Assembly (NCBI GenBank): GCA_024529925.1
Contig: JAFEUB010000965.1
Coordinates: forward strand, 1,583,001 to 1,647,000
Length of the DNA: 64,000 bases
DNA from: Ophthalmolycus amberensis
Lineage: Eukaryota; Chordata; Actinopteri; Perciformes; Zoarcidae
Reading direction: 5' to 3'
This document shows, piece after piece, positions 33,935-47,395 of this stretch. The translations under genes were made by a program, and so were the position numbers. Position 1 is the first letter of the stretch; every line of letters starts with the position of its first letter. A model generated the notes under the pieces. That model did not search any database. It was not told the origin of the DNA and worked only from the letters and a program-made list of their open reading frames with translations.

Positions 33935-36535
33935 TTTTACTTTATGAGCTAAGTTACACTCTAAAACAGATGAGTCGTCAGTCTGCGCCGGAAGATACAT
34001 AAAGAAATACGAAAGAAACTAAAATGTTACGTGGTGGCCCAACAGCTGCCACATGTGCACATCCGTACCCCACAAAAGTCTGCTTGTACATTACGATCTA
34101 CGTCATCTGAGGAGGCTTTTGCCCACATTTTGCTGCAGTAACTTATGTGTTGTTACAGATGCCTTACACAGTGTAAGTGACTGCAGCTAAGCGGTGCTGA
34201 GTGTTTGATTTGTCTTATTTCAGAGTCCACTCTGTGGCTCTTTCCCACACAAAGCTGCTGTAAGTTTTGCTGCAGTTTGTCCCAAAACTAAAAATCTGCA
34301 ACCCCCTACGATGCGAAAAACCCCTAAGTACCCCAAACCCACATCCCCTGCTCGGCTTCGCTCTGCCTTGGCAAAAGCCCGGGAGGCAGGCAGTTGACCC
34401 GGGTCATTACAGAGTGTTTATGACCCACGGAGAGCAGCTGAGGGCCTCCGCTCTGTCAATTTGTGCATCCTGGAGAATGCGGGCCCTGTTGTGCTGCTAA
34501 TGGACCCTATTCCGTGATGCACCTCGAACCCCCCCCCCCCACCCGTCTCCCCGAAGAGCTATGTTACTTCGTCTTCTGATATCAGATCTCTTCTGCTGTG
34601 AATTCCCCCAGGGCCCGTAACGGTTCCCCTCATCAAGAAGGACGTGCAGTTGAGAGCACTAACCAAAATAAGAAAAATAAAAACCCCATAATGTTCACTC
34701 AACGATTGCAAATAGAAACATAAGTTATATTACAATATACGTACTTTCCCACCATCACCATTGCTCCAGAGTGGTGAAATAGCATGGTCCGGTGGAAACA
34801 CTACGATATGAATAACAAAGGGCTTGTTGCATCATGGGCTCTGGTTTAGTGTATTCGGTTCCTCTTTTTTTTTTTCCCCATATGGAAGATACTTAAATAA
34901 TAAGTGATAAAACATGGTTTGTATGTTTAAAGACCTGGTTTGTAACTTGTGTGTTGTTTTATTTTTCCGTGCACTACTTCTTTAGTTCTCATCGTGAACA
35001 CCCAGCTGTCATATGCTCCTCTGGCTGCATCACACTGCCTCTTTGTGCGTATGTCTGTCGTCAAAAGGTGGCGTGTTGACCTGAAGGACGCCTCTGAAAG
35101 ATTCTTTGTTTTTCAGGTTGTAGTTTGGGCCAACGATGGGGACGCAGTGTTCATCAGGGAATTCACTCTGATTCGACGAGACCACCTTGCGGAAGAGCCT
35201 CTCCATGATGCCAGCCAAAAACCAGAAGACCCCGTAAGTCCCTGTTAAAAAAAACAAAACTTCACTCATTGGTGAACTCCACCTGCTAACTTGTTCCCCC
35301 CTTTATAACTTAAATAAGAAATAAATTGAGATGTCAGCCAATGAATCTATTGCGGTGTGTTGACGTAACGCACCACACCAGAGGAGTGAAATCTCTGCCA
35401 TGTTGCACCTCAGTAATGAACACAAGTGATTGATGATCGTGGGACACTGGGAGTGAAGGGCGGGCTGACGTAGCTTGATGTGAAACAGGGCCGCACAGGC
35501 AAACACACGCACTTAACACATTCAAGGGTGGGGTGGCTTCTTTTTTTCTTTTTATGTGCATCGCATTACTCCCACTCTGTCATCACCTTTGATGAGACAC
35601 GAGTCCCGGCCGTAGCAGTTTTCTTGAGCTAATATCTCACCCAGATGTTTTTATCTAATTAGGTGGGAGGGAGGGGTTGAGCTGCCGACGTCCGGTTGGC
35701 CCATCTCTTTGTTCCTGGTGCAGTTTGAGAGGGATCTCTGAAAGTATTATGTTATCATCAGGAATGCTATCTTAGCATGTATATTTGCTGTGAGGACATT
35801 ATGTTGTTGACCTGGTTTACATGCACTTTCTTGCATGCATGACGTCCTCCATCGGGTGAAAGGGGAACAAGTCCTGCTTACACACCTTTCACAAGCCTCC
35901 ACGCTTGAGGATCACGAGGGCTTACGTGAACATTCACATGTGCAGGATAGCCTTACAGATCGGCGGTGGCCAGAGGTCCTCTTCAGTTTTAAGAGGGGAT
36001 CAGAGATCATTCTGGTCCTGGACTCGTTCTCTATTATTAAGTGCAATATTCATGTTAACTGTCATACCAAGTGACATATATTTGCCAGTGTTTTGTGCCA
36101 TCTTTGCTTTTTACATGCCTCTTTTATATCCCCAAAGGCAGACTTAATGGAAAAAGCATTTAAAAACAATCAGAAGGCAAGAATGTAAGCGCCGTGGTAC
36201 ATGCTCAGAGTACTGTAGTTATAAACCACAAACGGCTATATTTACAGCATTTGGATTTCATCTTGTAACCAAGCAGCAGTGTGATTTATGATGTGCTGAC
36301 CTCGAGCAAATTTTTGAATTTGCATCAGCAAGTGGTTTTCAAACCAAACCTCTCACAAACAGACAGTTATATATCGACTCCCACGAACTGTATTCATGCC
36401 TTCCAGGCCTCAGTTGCTCCTTTTTCGGGTTTCATTGTAGTGAATATGGTTGCATTATTATTTTGCCATCAACACACAGGTGCCAGAAAAGGTGCATTGG
36501 TAGCGAGAGAGTATCTCATTCACCTTTTTCTGTAA
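33935..36535. other. Intronic DNA without recognised genes
   Basis: The region has a C run at about 34530-34541 and a T run near 34865-34875. No exon or transposon was recognised. Confidence 0.55.
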
Positions 36536-36539
36536 ATTA

Positions 36540-36640
36540 AAGGAAGAGTTTACTCTTTTGGGAGATTCACTTATTTGCTTTCTTTCTAATAATAGTGTCA
36601 CTTCTCCCTCAGTTAGGGTTGTCTGTAATATCCTGTCTCT
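36540..36640 (+). repeat. Dispersed fish repeat fragment (TTTTGGGAAATACGCTTA family)
   Basis: AAGAGTTTACTCTTTTGGGA, GATTCACTTATTTGCTTTCT and TAATAATAGTGTCACTTCTC match the 5' part of the family in + orientation, with divergence. Confidence 0.5.
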
Positions 36641-36649
36641 GTTGAACAG

Positions 36650-39160
36650 GCAGAATGCTGCCCTTTGACCTTTTAAATCTGATGCCGTTATACTAAAGAA
36701 AGGACGAAGGGAGACTGGCAGTGTAGGATGTCTCTTACGGGATGAACTTTTTAAACAGGATGTAACAGCCTCCAAGTTTTATCGCACATTCATTTGTGAG
36801 ACAGGTTAAAAGGTTTCTTAAACGGAATTGCCATCCTTTGCTACACGTATGATGCTAACGTGTCTTCATATGCGGACCTTGCAGACTCCCAGGAGCCGTA
36901 CTTGTGATTCCTCTCAGCACTCGAGTCGTTTCGGGTCTCGCCCGTGGCGCTGTTCTGTGTCGGATCTTGGTTCAATATTAAGTTTGATTCCAAGCCAAGA
37001 CAAACGCAGCTTAATTAGCGAGCAACCCAGGGGGCGGATCTCAGACTCCAAAGCGTATTCGCTTTCTCTAGTTTAACTTTCATGTGCCAGGGTCGGTTGG
37101 TGGGCAATAAGGCTGACCTCCCCAGCACCCTTTACCCCGTCCCTCAAGAGGGCCACAGATGAATTGTTCTCTCCGAAGGAAAGTGTTTTTCCTGGCAGCC
37201 TCAGCACGAGCTTGACTTCGATGGAACGGAGCTGTCTTTAACAGCTTAGGCCTAACATACCTTTGTAAATTAACCCGTATTTATTATGCGATGGCAAGCA
37301 TGTGCTGTAGAGCTTCAACGATGTCAGCGTTCATAAACAAATATCAAGTAAGTTTATTAGGTTGAGCGGTTCCTGAATCAAAGTGCGTGGGGGGTCTGAT
37401 GGCTAAAATGTTGGCCTTCGAGTTTTTTTCTTCTTCTCCGTAACATGACTGAATGAGTACGACCGTGAAGATAAACAGAAAAGCTGGTCATAAATCTCTC
37501 TACGACTATTCCCACTCATTGTTTGGCCATGAATGAATGTTTCCAGCAGCTTTGAGAGCAGCAACTAACTCAAAACCTGCAAAAAGAGGTTTCAAAATGT
37601 TTTTTATTTGCGTTGTCGGATGAATTTAACTGCAGGGAACTAATCTATGACTGTTTATCTCCATAGAACTCTTACGGTTAAAGCAGTGCTTGAAAGCCAT
37701 TTATTTCAGATCTAACTTTCTGTCCCGAGGGTGATGATGCACAGCTAAGGTGGCAGCGACTGCCCAACCTTGGGGTGATTGAAAGCGAAAAAAGAATGGA
37801 GGACAGAGTATGGTAAACTTCTAATCTTTGTCGGAAAGTGAAATTGAGAGTCGGGGGAAACAGCCTTTCGGAAAAAAAAGAATCGTCGCTAGAAAGAGAC
37901 GCACCACACGGTTTTCTCCTCAGCTGGCTGCTGTCTAGACGGCAAATGTGATCATCCTGTCAACAGACAGCTTTAAAAGTGGGTTACTGAAAGGTGATCC
38001 GCCATTTACCGGATGTGTATGTGTCAAGTTTCAAGCTGTGAAATTGAAGTTTCCCAACAGCAGCACTAACCTCCATAATGATATTAGTCATCAGTTGCTA
38101 ATTTAAAATATTGATTAGTGCAGCTTCAAAGTAAAATAATAACATTTGTTTTTCTCAAGAGCTTACTTGGTCTGTAATTATTAATTCTAAAAAGCTATAT
38201 ATCTAAAGTAAAGGAGTTGGACGTACAAACGGCTGTACACAGCAGTAGAGACAGAAGTACACAGAGTACTTCTAAGTAGTTCCTTTGCGCTGTCTAAGCG
38301 CTCCTAAACTCCACTGAGGGTCAGGCACTGCTTGCTGCTCTTGGTCACACGTAGTGTTATTCACACCAATGACAGCCAGGATATTATGGGTTGTGACAGT
38401 GAAGTGTTTGGTAATGACGGTCATTAGAGCCCCACTTTGCAGCAATGACTTGAGGCCCGGTGTGTGAGGACACTTCCACTTTGCCTGTCTGCGCACGTCT
38501 CATGGAATGACGGTTACATCCTTTTTGCATTGTTGTTTTATTTACTCACCTTTTTTTCTTTCTGTGAAGATGTTCGATGTTTCCTGAGGCGCGTCTTCCT
38601 CTCTCACTTCATCACATGCCAAGCAAGTCGGGCCTTAATGTTTTTACATGCTCAACTGCACCTCAGGCAGTAACCGTCTGGGGCTTTTTTTTTTTTTTTT
38701 TAAACTTTTCTTTTAAAAAACCTTCGGGGTGAACAAGTGCTGAGACGGTTCTGCCTTTCGGCAGGGTGTCAGGGTTCGGAGAAATTGAGGTCGGGCGAGT
38801 GGGGGGCCAAGGGCCAGTCGGGGTGGCAAGCAAGGGGGGGGGGGGGGGGGGGGAGCGCTCGGTGGCCGAGGGAGAGAGGCCCATCGCTCAGCTGCACGCC
38901 GTCTTGGCAGCTGTGTTTTGCGTGGAGCGCCAGGTGGAAAGGGCAATGGTCTCGCACAATTAAACACTTCATTTGTCTTCATTAAAAGGATGGGCACATT
39001 AGTTTTGGCAGGCTGAGAGGATGTTTAGGCTTACGGGGTTTTTTTTTCCACTACGTGCTGTGCCCCCTGGTGTTAACAGCACTTCAAGTTAAAGCTTTCG
39101 GGGATTTTTGACCTTAAATGTTAAGAAAAATGCTTTCTTTTAGCCAGTGCATGTAACCGT
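36650..39160. other. Intronic DNA without recognised genes
   Basis: It contains T runs at 38684-38701 and a G run at 38834-38853, both of which create artefactual open frames. No gene was seen. Confidence 0.55.
38834..38853. repeat. Poly-G homopolymer
   Basis: About 20 uninterrupted G residues in a GC-rich neighbourhood. Confidence 0.88.
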
Positions 39161-39167
39161 TATAGCC

Positions 39168-39355
39168 TTAAAGGTACCCAGTGGAGTTTGTGACCACTAG
39201 AAGTGCTATCGGGGAAGGTAAGAGAGAGTGAATTGTCGCTAAACGCTTCCCGGCTGCTAGCTGAAGCTACATATTTACTGTACAGATGAGAGTGATATCA
39301 ATCTTATCTGTCTCAAACAAGCGTATTTTCCCAAAATGTGGAACTACTCCTTTAA
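39168..39355 (-). repeat. Dispersed fish repeat (TTTTGGGAAATACGCTTA family), near-complete copy
   Basis: On the minus strand: AAAGGAGTAGTTCCACATTT, TGGGAAAATACGCTTGTTTG, GATTGATATCACTCTCATCT, ACAGTAAATATGTAGCTTCA, then GCTAGCAGCCGGGAAGCG. This copy provides the section that links the fragments at 6250 and 8310. Confidence 0.65.
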
Positions 39356-40209
39356 CCTAGAAATCCTTGGATCAAGTTATTCAAGCTATCACATACAACC
39401 ATATGCAAATCTTTCTTTCTTCAAAATCGAAAAAGAAAAAAAATGGAAAGCTGAAAACCTTTGTACAGATAGCATTCTCTTTGTACTGACTCCTATCTAA
39501 TCAATACACTACATGCAGGGAAACTAAGAACATGCATTAGCGAAGCAGACGAGCATTCACTGAGCATGCTGTGATGTTGCTCCCACTCATCTCTACCCGC
39601 TGTTAATAAAAAGCATATTCTCCTGTGCTCATATTTATTCATTTTTCCGAGTTGTTTTCTTTAGAGAAATCGAATCCTCTGGATCTGTCCTCGTTGCATG
39701 CGTCGGACTCTGTTGTTTATGAGAAACACCTTCGCTTCCTATGCCAAGCCGCTCAGGCTGTAGCTGGATCGGAAGACCTTTGGTCCAAACAGCGAGTTAA
39801 TAACTGCTTTCGTGATGCCAGTGATCAAGGAATGCCAGTGTTTGTTTTTGCATCGAAAAATACTCCATTTTGAAAACAGCTTGCACTCGAAATATGTCGT
39901 ATAGGCTGACTGGTGTTTGGCACATGCCAGTGCCGTTCGTAGGCTCGGTCCCAGTGCTCTTGAAGAAAGTGCTGAGTGCTGGTGAACGTGTTGTGTAAAG
40001 CCGCTTTGGACCGGAGATCTTTCTCTCGCTCCGGTGTTTGTTCCATCAACGCATGTGTTCAGTGCAGCCTTGGCCCTCACAGTGCCACATCGAAATGTCT
40101 CCTGTGTTGTCTTGAGGTGGTGTCACACCACTGTGCTTTAGGTACTGGAGTGGTGCTGCTGAGGTAATACCACCAGGGGTAAGACCTCACCACAATACCC
40201 ACATAACAA

Positions 40210-40210
<1 letters not shown>

Positions 40211-40245
<35 letters not shown>
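40211..40245. repeat. (TG)n microsatellite
   Basis: About 17 uninterrupted TG units. Confidence 0.92.
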
Positions 40246-40246
<1 letters not shown>

Positions 40247-40476
40247 TGTTGCTGGCTACCGTTGCACTCACACTCCCGCCTGCACGGCGTACCCTCATGT
40301 AATCTCACAGCTGTTTGTATTTGCTGACATGCGTGTGTGCCGAGCAGCACGGGAATCCATGTGCGTGTGATTTCTGCGCCTTTCAAATTCAACACTATCG
40401 CATGTCACCTCGCTCATGCACAGCATCCAACCAAAACTATGTCTTTGATTAACGGGTGAAACCTCCTCCCCCCCCC

Positions 40477-40498
40477 ACACACACACACACACACACAC
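40477..40498. repeat. (CA)n microsatellite
   Basis: About 11 CA units directly after a short C run. Confidence 0.85.
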
Positions 40499-40964
40499 GC
40501 TCTTCTGTCCTCGCCTCCTGCAGGATCTCTGCTCCTCCTCGGCGTGTGAAGGCACGCACACGTTTTCTGGGCAAGTGATGGATTTCTAATTGTTTACGTT
40601 TCACTCCCCGTTGCAGATGTTTGTGTTCCACTCCAGGTTCGGCAGGCGTTTTACGCAGGCCTGCACGGACACAAGCAGGGACGCACTTGTACAATGGAGA
40701 CGTGTTGACGCCAATAGGTTTCATCCAGGAATGTTTGGAGGTCTTAGCACTGTGTGTTGGCACTGCATGGACTAATTGCCTCCAAGTTCCGGTTGTTGTT
40801 GCGAATAAGCCTTTTTCTTTCGTTGTTGTTTTGCTTGTGTTTGGGCACGTGGGCGAGATCAGTCAAGGCCTTTGCTATGAATGTGGTTTCCTTCTTGTTG
40901 AAAAAGAGGGTCATAAAATAAATTTGATTTTGCTTCAGAATATTGCAGCCAAACAATAACATTT

Positions 40965-41030
40965 CAATGTAACAAGTCCCCCACCCAATGTAACAAGTCC
41001 CCCACCCAATGTAACAAGTCCCCCACCCAA
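40965..41030. repeat. 21-bp tandem repeat, three copies
   Basis: The unit CAATGTAACAAGTCCCCCAC plus C is repeated three times with no mismatch (40965-41027), followed by a partial fourth start. Confidence 0.92.
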
Positions 41031-43442
41031 ACTTTTGGACTTAAAAGCTGTTAAAAAAATGTCTCGGACAAGATGTTTTTTACCGTGTGGTTCGTGACTT
41101 GACATAAACTGACTGCAGGGTGGCAGTTCCCAAGTTTAGTGGCACTCCAATGTAAGCTTCTGTGTGAGGTGTTGGTAGAGGGCTCTTGGCTCAGGCAGCC
41201 CGCAGTATGTGGCCAATATCCAGTGTTAGCAACAGTGTTATCCTGGGATGCAGCAGTAATAAGCTGCTGCTGACGGATCCCTGCCACCCATGCGGAGCAG
41301 AGTTTAGGTTAAGCAGTGGGCAAGATGCAACCCAAAACAGATCCCGGTCTTTAATGTGGGCTCTAATGGCTGTGTGGTGGTCGTGGCATGTACACTACAG
41401 TCGCAGAACAAACACATCGCCCAGTTTTCCTATCTGGAAAGCCATGAAGTGCTGGTTTTCTCTCTCTGTCGAGTTGGCTTGCTACAGTGTGTAAATAGGA
41501 ACCTATTTCATGAAACTTGTGTGTTACACCTCACGTCGAATTGTGCACAATATCTGAAGAAATTCAAGAGTGCCTTAAAAAAAGGTGTGTCGAAGAAGAA
41601 AACCAAAGATGGCACATATATTTCAGAGCTTTTTAACGGATTGGCGGAGAACGGACCAGCAACTATTTTAGAAAATGATTCATCGTTCGTCAGTGTTGCT
41701 TAAATAAGAAATGTCTGGAACATCTGCTGGTTTGCCCCTCACAAATGCGTGTACATCCTGCTTTTCTTTGTCATATTATATGATAGTGAAATGAGTATTT
41801 TTTCGGGTTTTGAACTGTGCTTCAGACAAAAGGAACAGTGTGAAGGCACCAGAACAAAGACAGATAGAACTGGCAGATCCATCGATAATAAAAGTAATCG
41901 CTAACACATTTACGTTCAGCAATCAATCAAGGGATGGTGTGTAGCGTCCAATTATTTATTTGTAAAGATAAGTCAAAATCATCTGAGAAAAAGTTTTCTC
42001 TCACTAGTTTCTGATGGCTCTCACACAGCATACGAAACATTTTCCCATGGTACAATAAATCAGGAGAATATTATCATAACGACATCAGAGAGAGGCGCTA
42101 ACAGCCAGATTTATAACAAAGGGTCTTCAATTTCAAGCATTTGTCCAACAAGGCATTTTTCCAGCTTTTGCAGCGCTATGATCATCAACAGTGTCCTTCA
42201 CCTTGCTCAGGAGTCTCAGTAATCGTTTTGGACGACAGGCAGCAAAAGATGTTTTTGAATGTAATTGTTTGTAATTTAAAACTTGTTCTCCTGCAGGGCA
42301 TAAAAACGGTCTGCAAGTTGTGTATTCTTGAAGGATTTTAAGTCCCGGTGCTTAACTCGACATCTCTGGTTGCTCTCGGCATATTCAAAGAAGGTTTTGA
42401 TCTGCACAGTGAGAACGTGGTGGTCTCTCTCTCTCTCTCGCATGCTGAGAACCCATCACTGCAAGCCGGTGTGAGTACTCTTGAGTGTAAACATGAGAAA
42501 ATCAAGACCACGAAGTCTATGTGTGCTGGCCCGCAAACACATGCAAGCTCACACCCTCCTGCACACAATCGCAGACGGTTTTCGCTCTCGGGGAGCCCTG
42601 GGAGAGAGAGAAAGTAATCTGTTCACAGACCGCAAGATTGATAAATGACCCTGACACTCTTCCAAGCTGAAGGAGTGAACGGCGCTTTTGCAACACGAGA
42701 CGGCATGCTCACACCAAAACTTTACACAACGCGGCGGTAAGCCTTTGACTTCAAATTAGCGTGATTTAAGGATCTAGTTAGGCTGCAGGCAAAGATTCAT
42801 GCGAGTCGCTCATTCGACCTCATGTTCGCGTCTCATGTTCACAGACACACACAGACGCACACAAAGCACTGGAGCTTGCCAGTCTGTAAATGGTCTTGAA
42901 GAATTTTGTGGTCCTCGGGCCGGTGCTCAACTCTGCATCCCTGGTTCCTCATTGAAAGGACACAAAAAAGGTTTTTAAAAAATCCCATCAAAAGTCCAGT
43001 ATTCACTGGTGTTTGAAGGCAAAGTTAAATAACTAGCAATCATGAGAATGAGCTCTCTGGAGAAACGTTGTGGAGCAGTTTTATTTTAGAGGAATCACTG
43101 TATTTTACGTCTCTTTGTTTTATGATTGTTTGACTAAGCTTTTATTTTGTGAGCCCGGCGAGTTAGCCAAATGTCGTTTGGCTTTACCGCACAAGAGCAG
43201 ACGAAGGCCTATTGAAACAATTTAAAACAATGTGATTCACTGCTAATTAACCTGAGTTTGTGTTGTTTGATTGCAAATCTACAGCTGTTCTTATCCAAAG
43301 TACATAAAGACCTCTGCCAAACAAAGTCAAAGCATCCAATGGAAGGTTTTCGGGCGAACGGTATAACAATGGGACAATTCCCAGCAGCACAGCAGAAGAT
43401 ATTCAGTCCCTTCATCAGCAGAATGCCTTTTATTACACTTTA

Positions 43443-43842
43443 TTGTTATGCCTCTGCCCAGACGACAGCCGTGGCCGGAGGCATCTTGTTCTCAAGATGA
43501 CCTGACATTCGTCCCGTTCTTGTCCACGCGATATCTTAGGAATGCCTCGAGGGAATTTCTCAAATTTGGCTCAAACGTCCACATGGGCCCAATTCCAACC
43601 TGACTTCTGCGCCTTCCCACTCTGTGACAGAGTGAACATTTGTAGTCGCACTCACTGCTAAGTGAAGCCCCTTTATTTAAGGTGTTGGGCTTAAATATAG
43701 CAGAAGGCTTCAGGACGAACGAGGGAAGTTCTAATTATGACAATTTGACACAAGTGTATAATAGGATAAAATGATGACGCGACGACATTTTGTCAGACAT
43801 TGACTCAAACTACAACTTGACCTGTTGGCGGAGGCTACAACC
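43443..43842. repeat. Dispersed teleost repeat with inverted ends (CCGTGGCCGGAGGCAT family)
   Basis: The left end TTGTTATGCCTCTGCC (43443-43458) is inverted at the right as GGCGGAGGCTACAA (43827-43840). Inside are CAGCCGTGGCCGGAGGCATC, CACGCGATATCTTAGGAATG and GGGAATTTCTCAAATTTGGC, then TCAAACTACAACTTGACCTG before the right end. I recognise this as a common fish non-autonomous element. The inverted ends suggest a DNA-transposon origin, but no target duplication was confirmed. Confidence 0.6.
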
Positions 43843-43849
43843 AGTTAAA

Positions 43850-46010
43850 GATCTCATATAAGCAGAAGCAGCTCGTTTTTAGAAGACATGGCCTTGTGGT
43901 CTTCCACAGATGCATGTTGCCGTCTCCATTGTACAACAACTCCACTGTGGTTGTGGTGTAATCGGTGCTGCTTCTGAGTGCTGATGCATGAGGTTTACGA
44001 TTGCTCTCGGGCTGATTGTGAGGACGGCCCGTTCTCTGATTTTCGAACGCGAGCGCAGAAACCACTGAGGCTTCAAGAAACAGGGCCTTTTCTCTTCATC
44101 CGTCAGCGCGGTATTAATTCCAAAGATGCTTACCAGATGCACACACCGGACACTGACTTTGGAGAAGTTGATATTTTAAGCACAGCAAAAATAGTCAAAG
44201 CCCATGTGTGATGCCAAAGCGATTTAAAGGATCAGGATTTAAGCGTGTGTGTGTGTGTGTGTGTGTGTGTTTGTTTTTCCTAACCTGCTTCATGAACCGG
44301 TAAAACTTTGTGCCCTGGGCTGAGTTTTTCCAGGCTTTTCCATTTTTCTTTTTCAATATTTTTCAGACAGTAGGACTTTGTAAGTCAGAAATAGAAATGG
44401 TGAGGACCTTTTCACAAAAAAAAGAAAACTCGTATCTATACATCCTGTATCGACCAGCATCTGGCGCTTTAAAGCATGTGCATCCTCCCACAACATGCGT
44501 GCAAACTTCCTGGAATCCTGACCCAAATCACAATGAAAGGTGACCCAGCGGAGCATTAAAGCTTCCAGATTGACGAGCCTGTAGCGCACAGTGACGGTCC
44601 CATGAGGAAAACATTGTTTGGAGGAGGCAGGGTGTTAGTTGACCAAAGACAAGTATTCAGGTTGCGTTGTCCCCCCGATGAAACGTCTGCATTGTGTTGT
44701 CGTGTCCGTGAAGATAGTCCGTCCGTGATTTATGATATTAATCTTTGCATCGCTATGGAGCCAAATGTGAATGTCTGCAGTTATAATATAAAGCCATCAA
44801 TCATTTGATCAATGAAGAAATCATTAATGTTGTGCAGAAAGATTTTTTTTCAGATTCATCATTTCCATTTCCTTCCAACTGACCTCTCCGATATTGGGCA
44901 CAGCTTTATTTCCTGAGTGGAGAATGTACTGCTCACTGTTACGGTTATGATTTGTGGCGCCTCTGGTTTTACAGGTTGAACCACAAGCAAACGAGCAGCA
45001 TTTCTCACAATCAGCTTCTCTGAATGACCTCACTGGGATAATGATAGGGGATGAAGTATGGTAGAGGAGCTGCTCTTCCAACACCATCTTTCACTGGCTT
45101 TCCACAGATGATGGAGTGATGGGTGGGAGGTGGGAGGTGAGAGGTGGGGATGAGGTTTTTTTAGAGGCCTGGCGCTGTTTTTACCCTCAATTGCATGGCG
45201 GCACTCTGCAATACACACCAATTAGAGGGAGGCGTAGAGTGAAGCCCTTCTAGATGAGCTTAGCCTGTGGCTCCTGTCTGGCACACACACTCAAACAGGC
45301 CCCCCCCCCCCTGCTGCTTGTCTTGTTTGGTCTGTGTATGTCCTCACATCTATCTTTTCAAGGATTCGATGACGACAGCAAAGCGAGAGAAAAGCGTTTG
45401 TCTTTCCAGTGATCCAGCTAATGATTTAAAATGTGTACATGTCTGCGTGATGTATGGATATGTAAGCTCGGTCTATGGGCGGGGAGTGGGGATATATTCT
45501 AACACTTATTTTGTGTCTGATGCCAGAAGCTATGGGCTTATATAAAGCTCTGCCACACTTGAGAGGGCTTGGACCACCCCAAACACTCCAGACAGGTCCC
45601 ATCCTTCTTCTACGCACCTCCCATGGACTCTGTGTGTCTGCGTCTGTGTGTGTGTGTGTCCAAAGCTACTGGGAATTGATATTTGGAGCTCAGAGATTTG
45701 TGCTCTTTTGGAGAAACCCTACTCCTGCAATATATTATGAATGAATCTTTTCTTGGTCTGTCTTACTAAGAAATATCTCTTTTCTCTTGCCTTCCTCTGA
45801 CTCCGACCTCTCTGTAAAGAACTTGTCTGTTGGACAGTGAATGACACATAAAGTATGATCATATTCTATTCAATCAAGATGATTTGGATCCGTTGACCTG
45901 TCTTTATGACCTGTTTTGAGAAGAGCTTTAAAGGGACTTAGTTTGACTGTAGTTCTGTCTCTCAGACACAAGATGCTGCTCTTGAGCTTTGAAGGCTGTT
46001 CAGGTGTTCA
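43850..46010. other. Intronic DNA without recognised genes
   Basis: A GT microsatellite (44245-44270) and a C run (45300-45311) occur. Nothing else was identified. Confidence 0.55.
44245..44270. repeat. (GT)n microsatellite
   Basis: About 13 GT units. Confidence 0.9.
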
Positions 46011-46011
46011 G

Positions 46012-46180
<169 letters not shown>

Positions 46181-46846
46181 ATTGGTAGGTCTTTGAGGTA
46201 TTTCCAAACATCTTACAGAGCGTTTTCCCTGTATCTGTCCCTTTCTTATATTTTAAAATAAACAAGGAAGAAATGAGAAATCGTATCGAACCCGTGGGAA
46301 ATAAAAAATAAAGTAGATCCAATTAAGGGTCAAGATAGCAAGAAATAGTGCTGGGTATTATTATTTCTTCCCCTTTCCTCTCCTCTCCCGCCGTTCGCTT
46401 TGACCGTCCGAGCGGCTGAACACCTCACTGGAGGGGAGTTCACTACGGTAGCATATTTAGACAGCTGTAAGCCCAAAAGCACAGGGTGGAGGGTTTTTTT
46501 ATGTGGGAGCGGGAGGGATGAGGGGGGTGCACTGATCCATTGCAGCTTTCTTCCTGTGCGGTTCCACTCTTCAGTCATGCATCCAAATGTTTCCTCCCCC
46601 CCCCCCCCCCATCACCTGGGCAAGCTTTTCTTTTCACGAGCGTGAGTTTGCCACGTTTTGTTTTGTAAACTGTGAAAGAGAAACTAGATGTGATTTCCAT
46701 GTTTCAACAGAACTATAAAGGAACGTAGCCCAAAGCGTGAGTTTTGCAATATAAACTTTTCTCAAAGTGTATTTTAGGGAATAATGGATTACTTGGCATG
46801 TTAACGTACATAGTCTCGATATTTCCTTCTCTCTGTCTCTCTAGCT

Positions 46847-46848
<2 letters not shown>

Positions 46849-46927
<79 letters not shown>
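46849..46927. repeat. Long (CA)n microsatellite
   Basis: About 39 uninterrupted CA units. Confidence 0.95.
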
Positions 46928-46928
<1 letters not shown>

Positions 46929-47079
46929 ACACTCAACCTATAGTCCTTTAACACCTTTATAATACATAATTTGACATTTCCCGATTCAATGACTACCCCC
47001 AGGTTTCAAGACGTGGACTTTTTTTGTTATATGATGTTAGTAACATGATCATAACGTAGGCTGCATCATAAAACTGCTC

Positions 47080-47395
47080 ACTAAATGGTAGTTTTGAACA
47101 TGTATCAGCTGATTTTAACTGACTTTGTGGCCACCTGGGGGCAGCAGAAGCAAACTGTGAACACAAAATTGACACGTTGTCTTCCAAACATTAATCTATT
47201 TGCACATCCAGTAGATATAGAGCGATGTCATGTTTCCAGTCACCTGAGTCAAATTTTCACTCTCCTTTTTGCTCTGTCTTTGGTCTCCACCAACCCCTGA
47301 GGGAAATGTGACTCTTCAGCTGCTAAATGTTCCACCATGTTCACCAGCTAGTCGCTAACTTTGACTGTCTGCTGTTAAGTGCCTGGCAGGTATGT
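47080..47395 (+). repeat. Dispersed fish repeat (GGGGGCAGCAGAAGCAAACT ... GAGGGAAATGTGACTCTTCA family), long copy
   Basis: The order is TTGTGGCCACCTGGGGGCAG, ATCCAGTAGATATAGAGCGA, TTTTCACTCTCCTTTTTGCT, TTTGGTCTCCACCAACCCCT, GAGGGAAATGTGACTCTTCA and GTTCACCAGCTAGTCGCTAA. It is co-linear with 32485-32775 and 51505-51800. Confidence 0.68.

Larger units (their letters stand above)
39360..43435. other. Intronic DNA without recognised genes
   Basis: The stretch contains two CA/GT microsatellites and a 21-bp tandem repeat, listed separately. A short CT tract is present at about 42424-42439. Open frames are small and domain-free. Confidence 0.55.
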
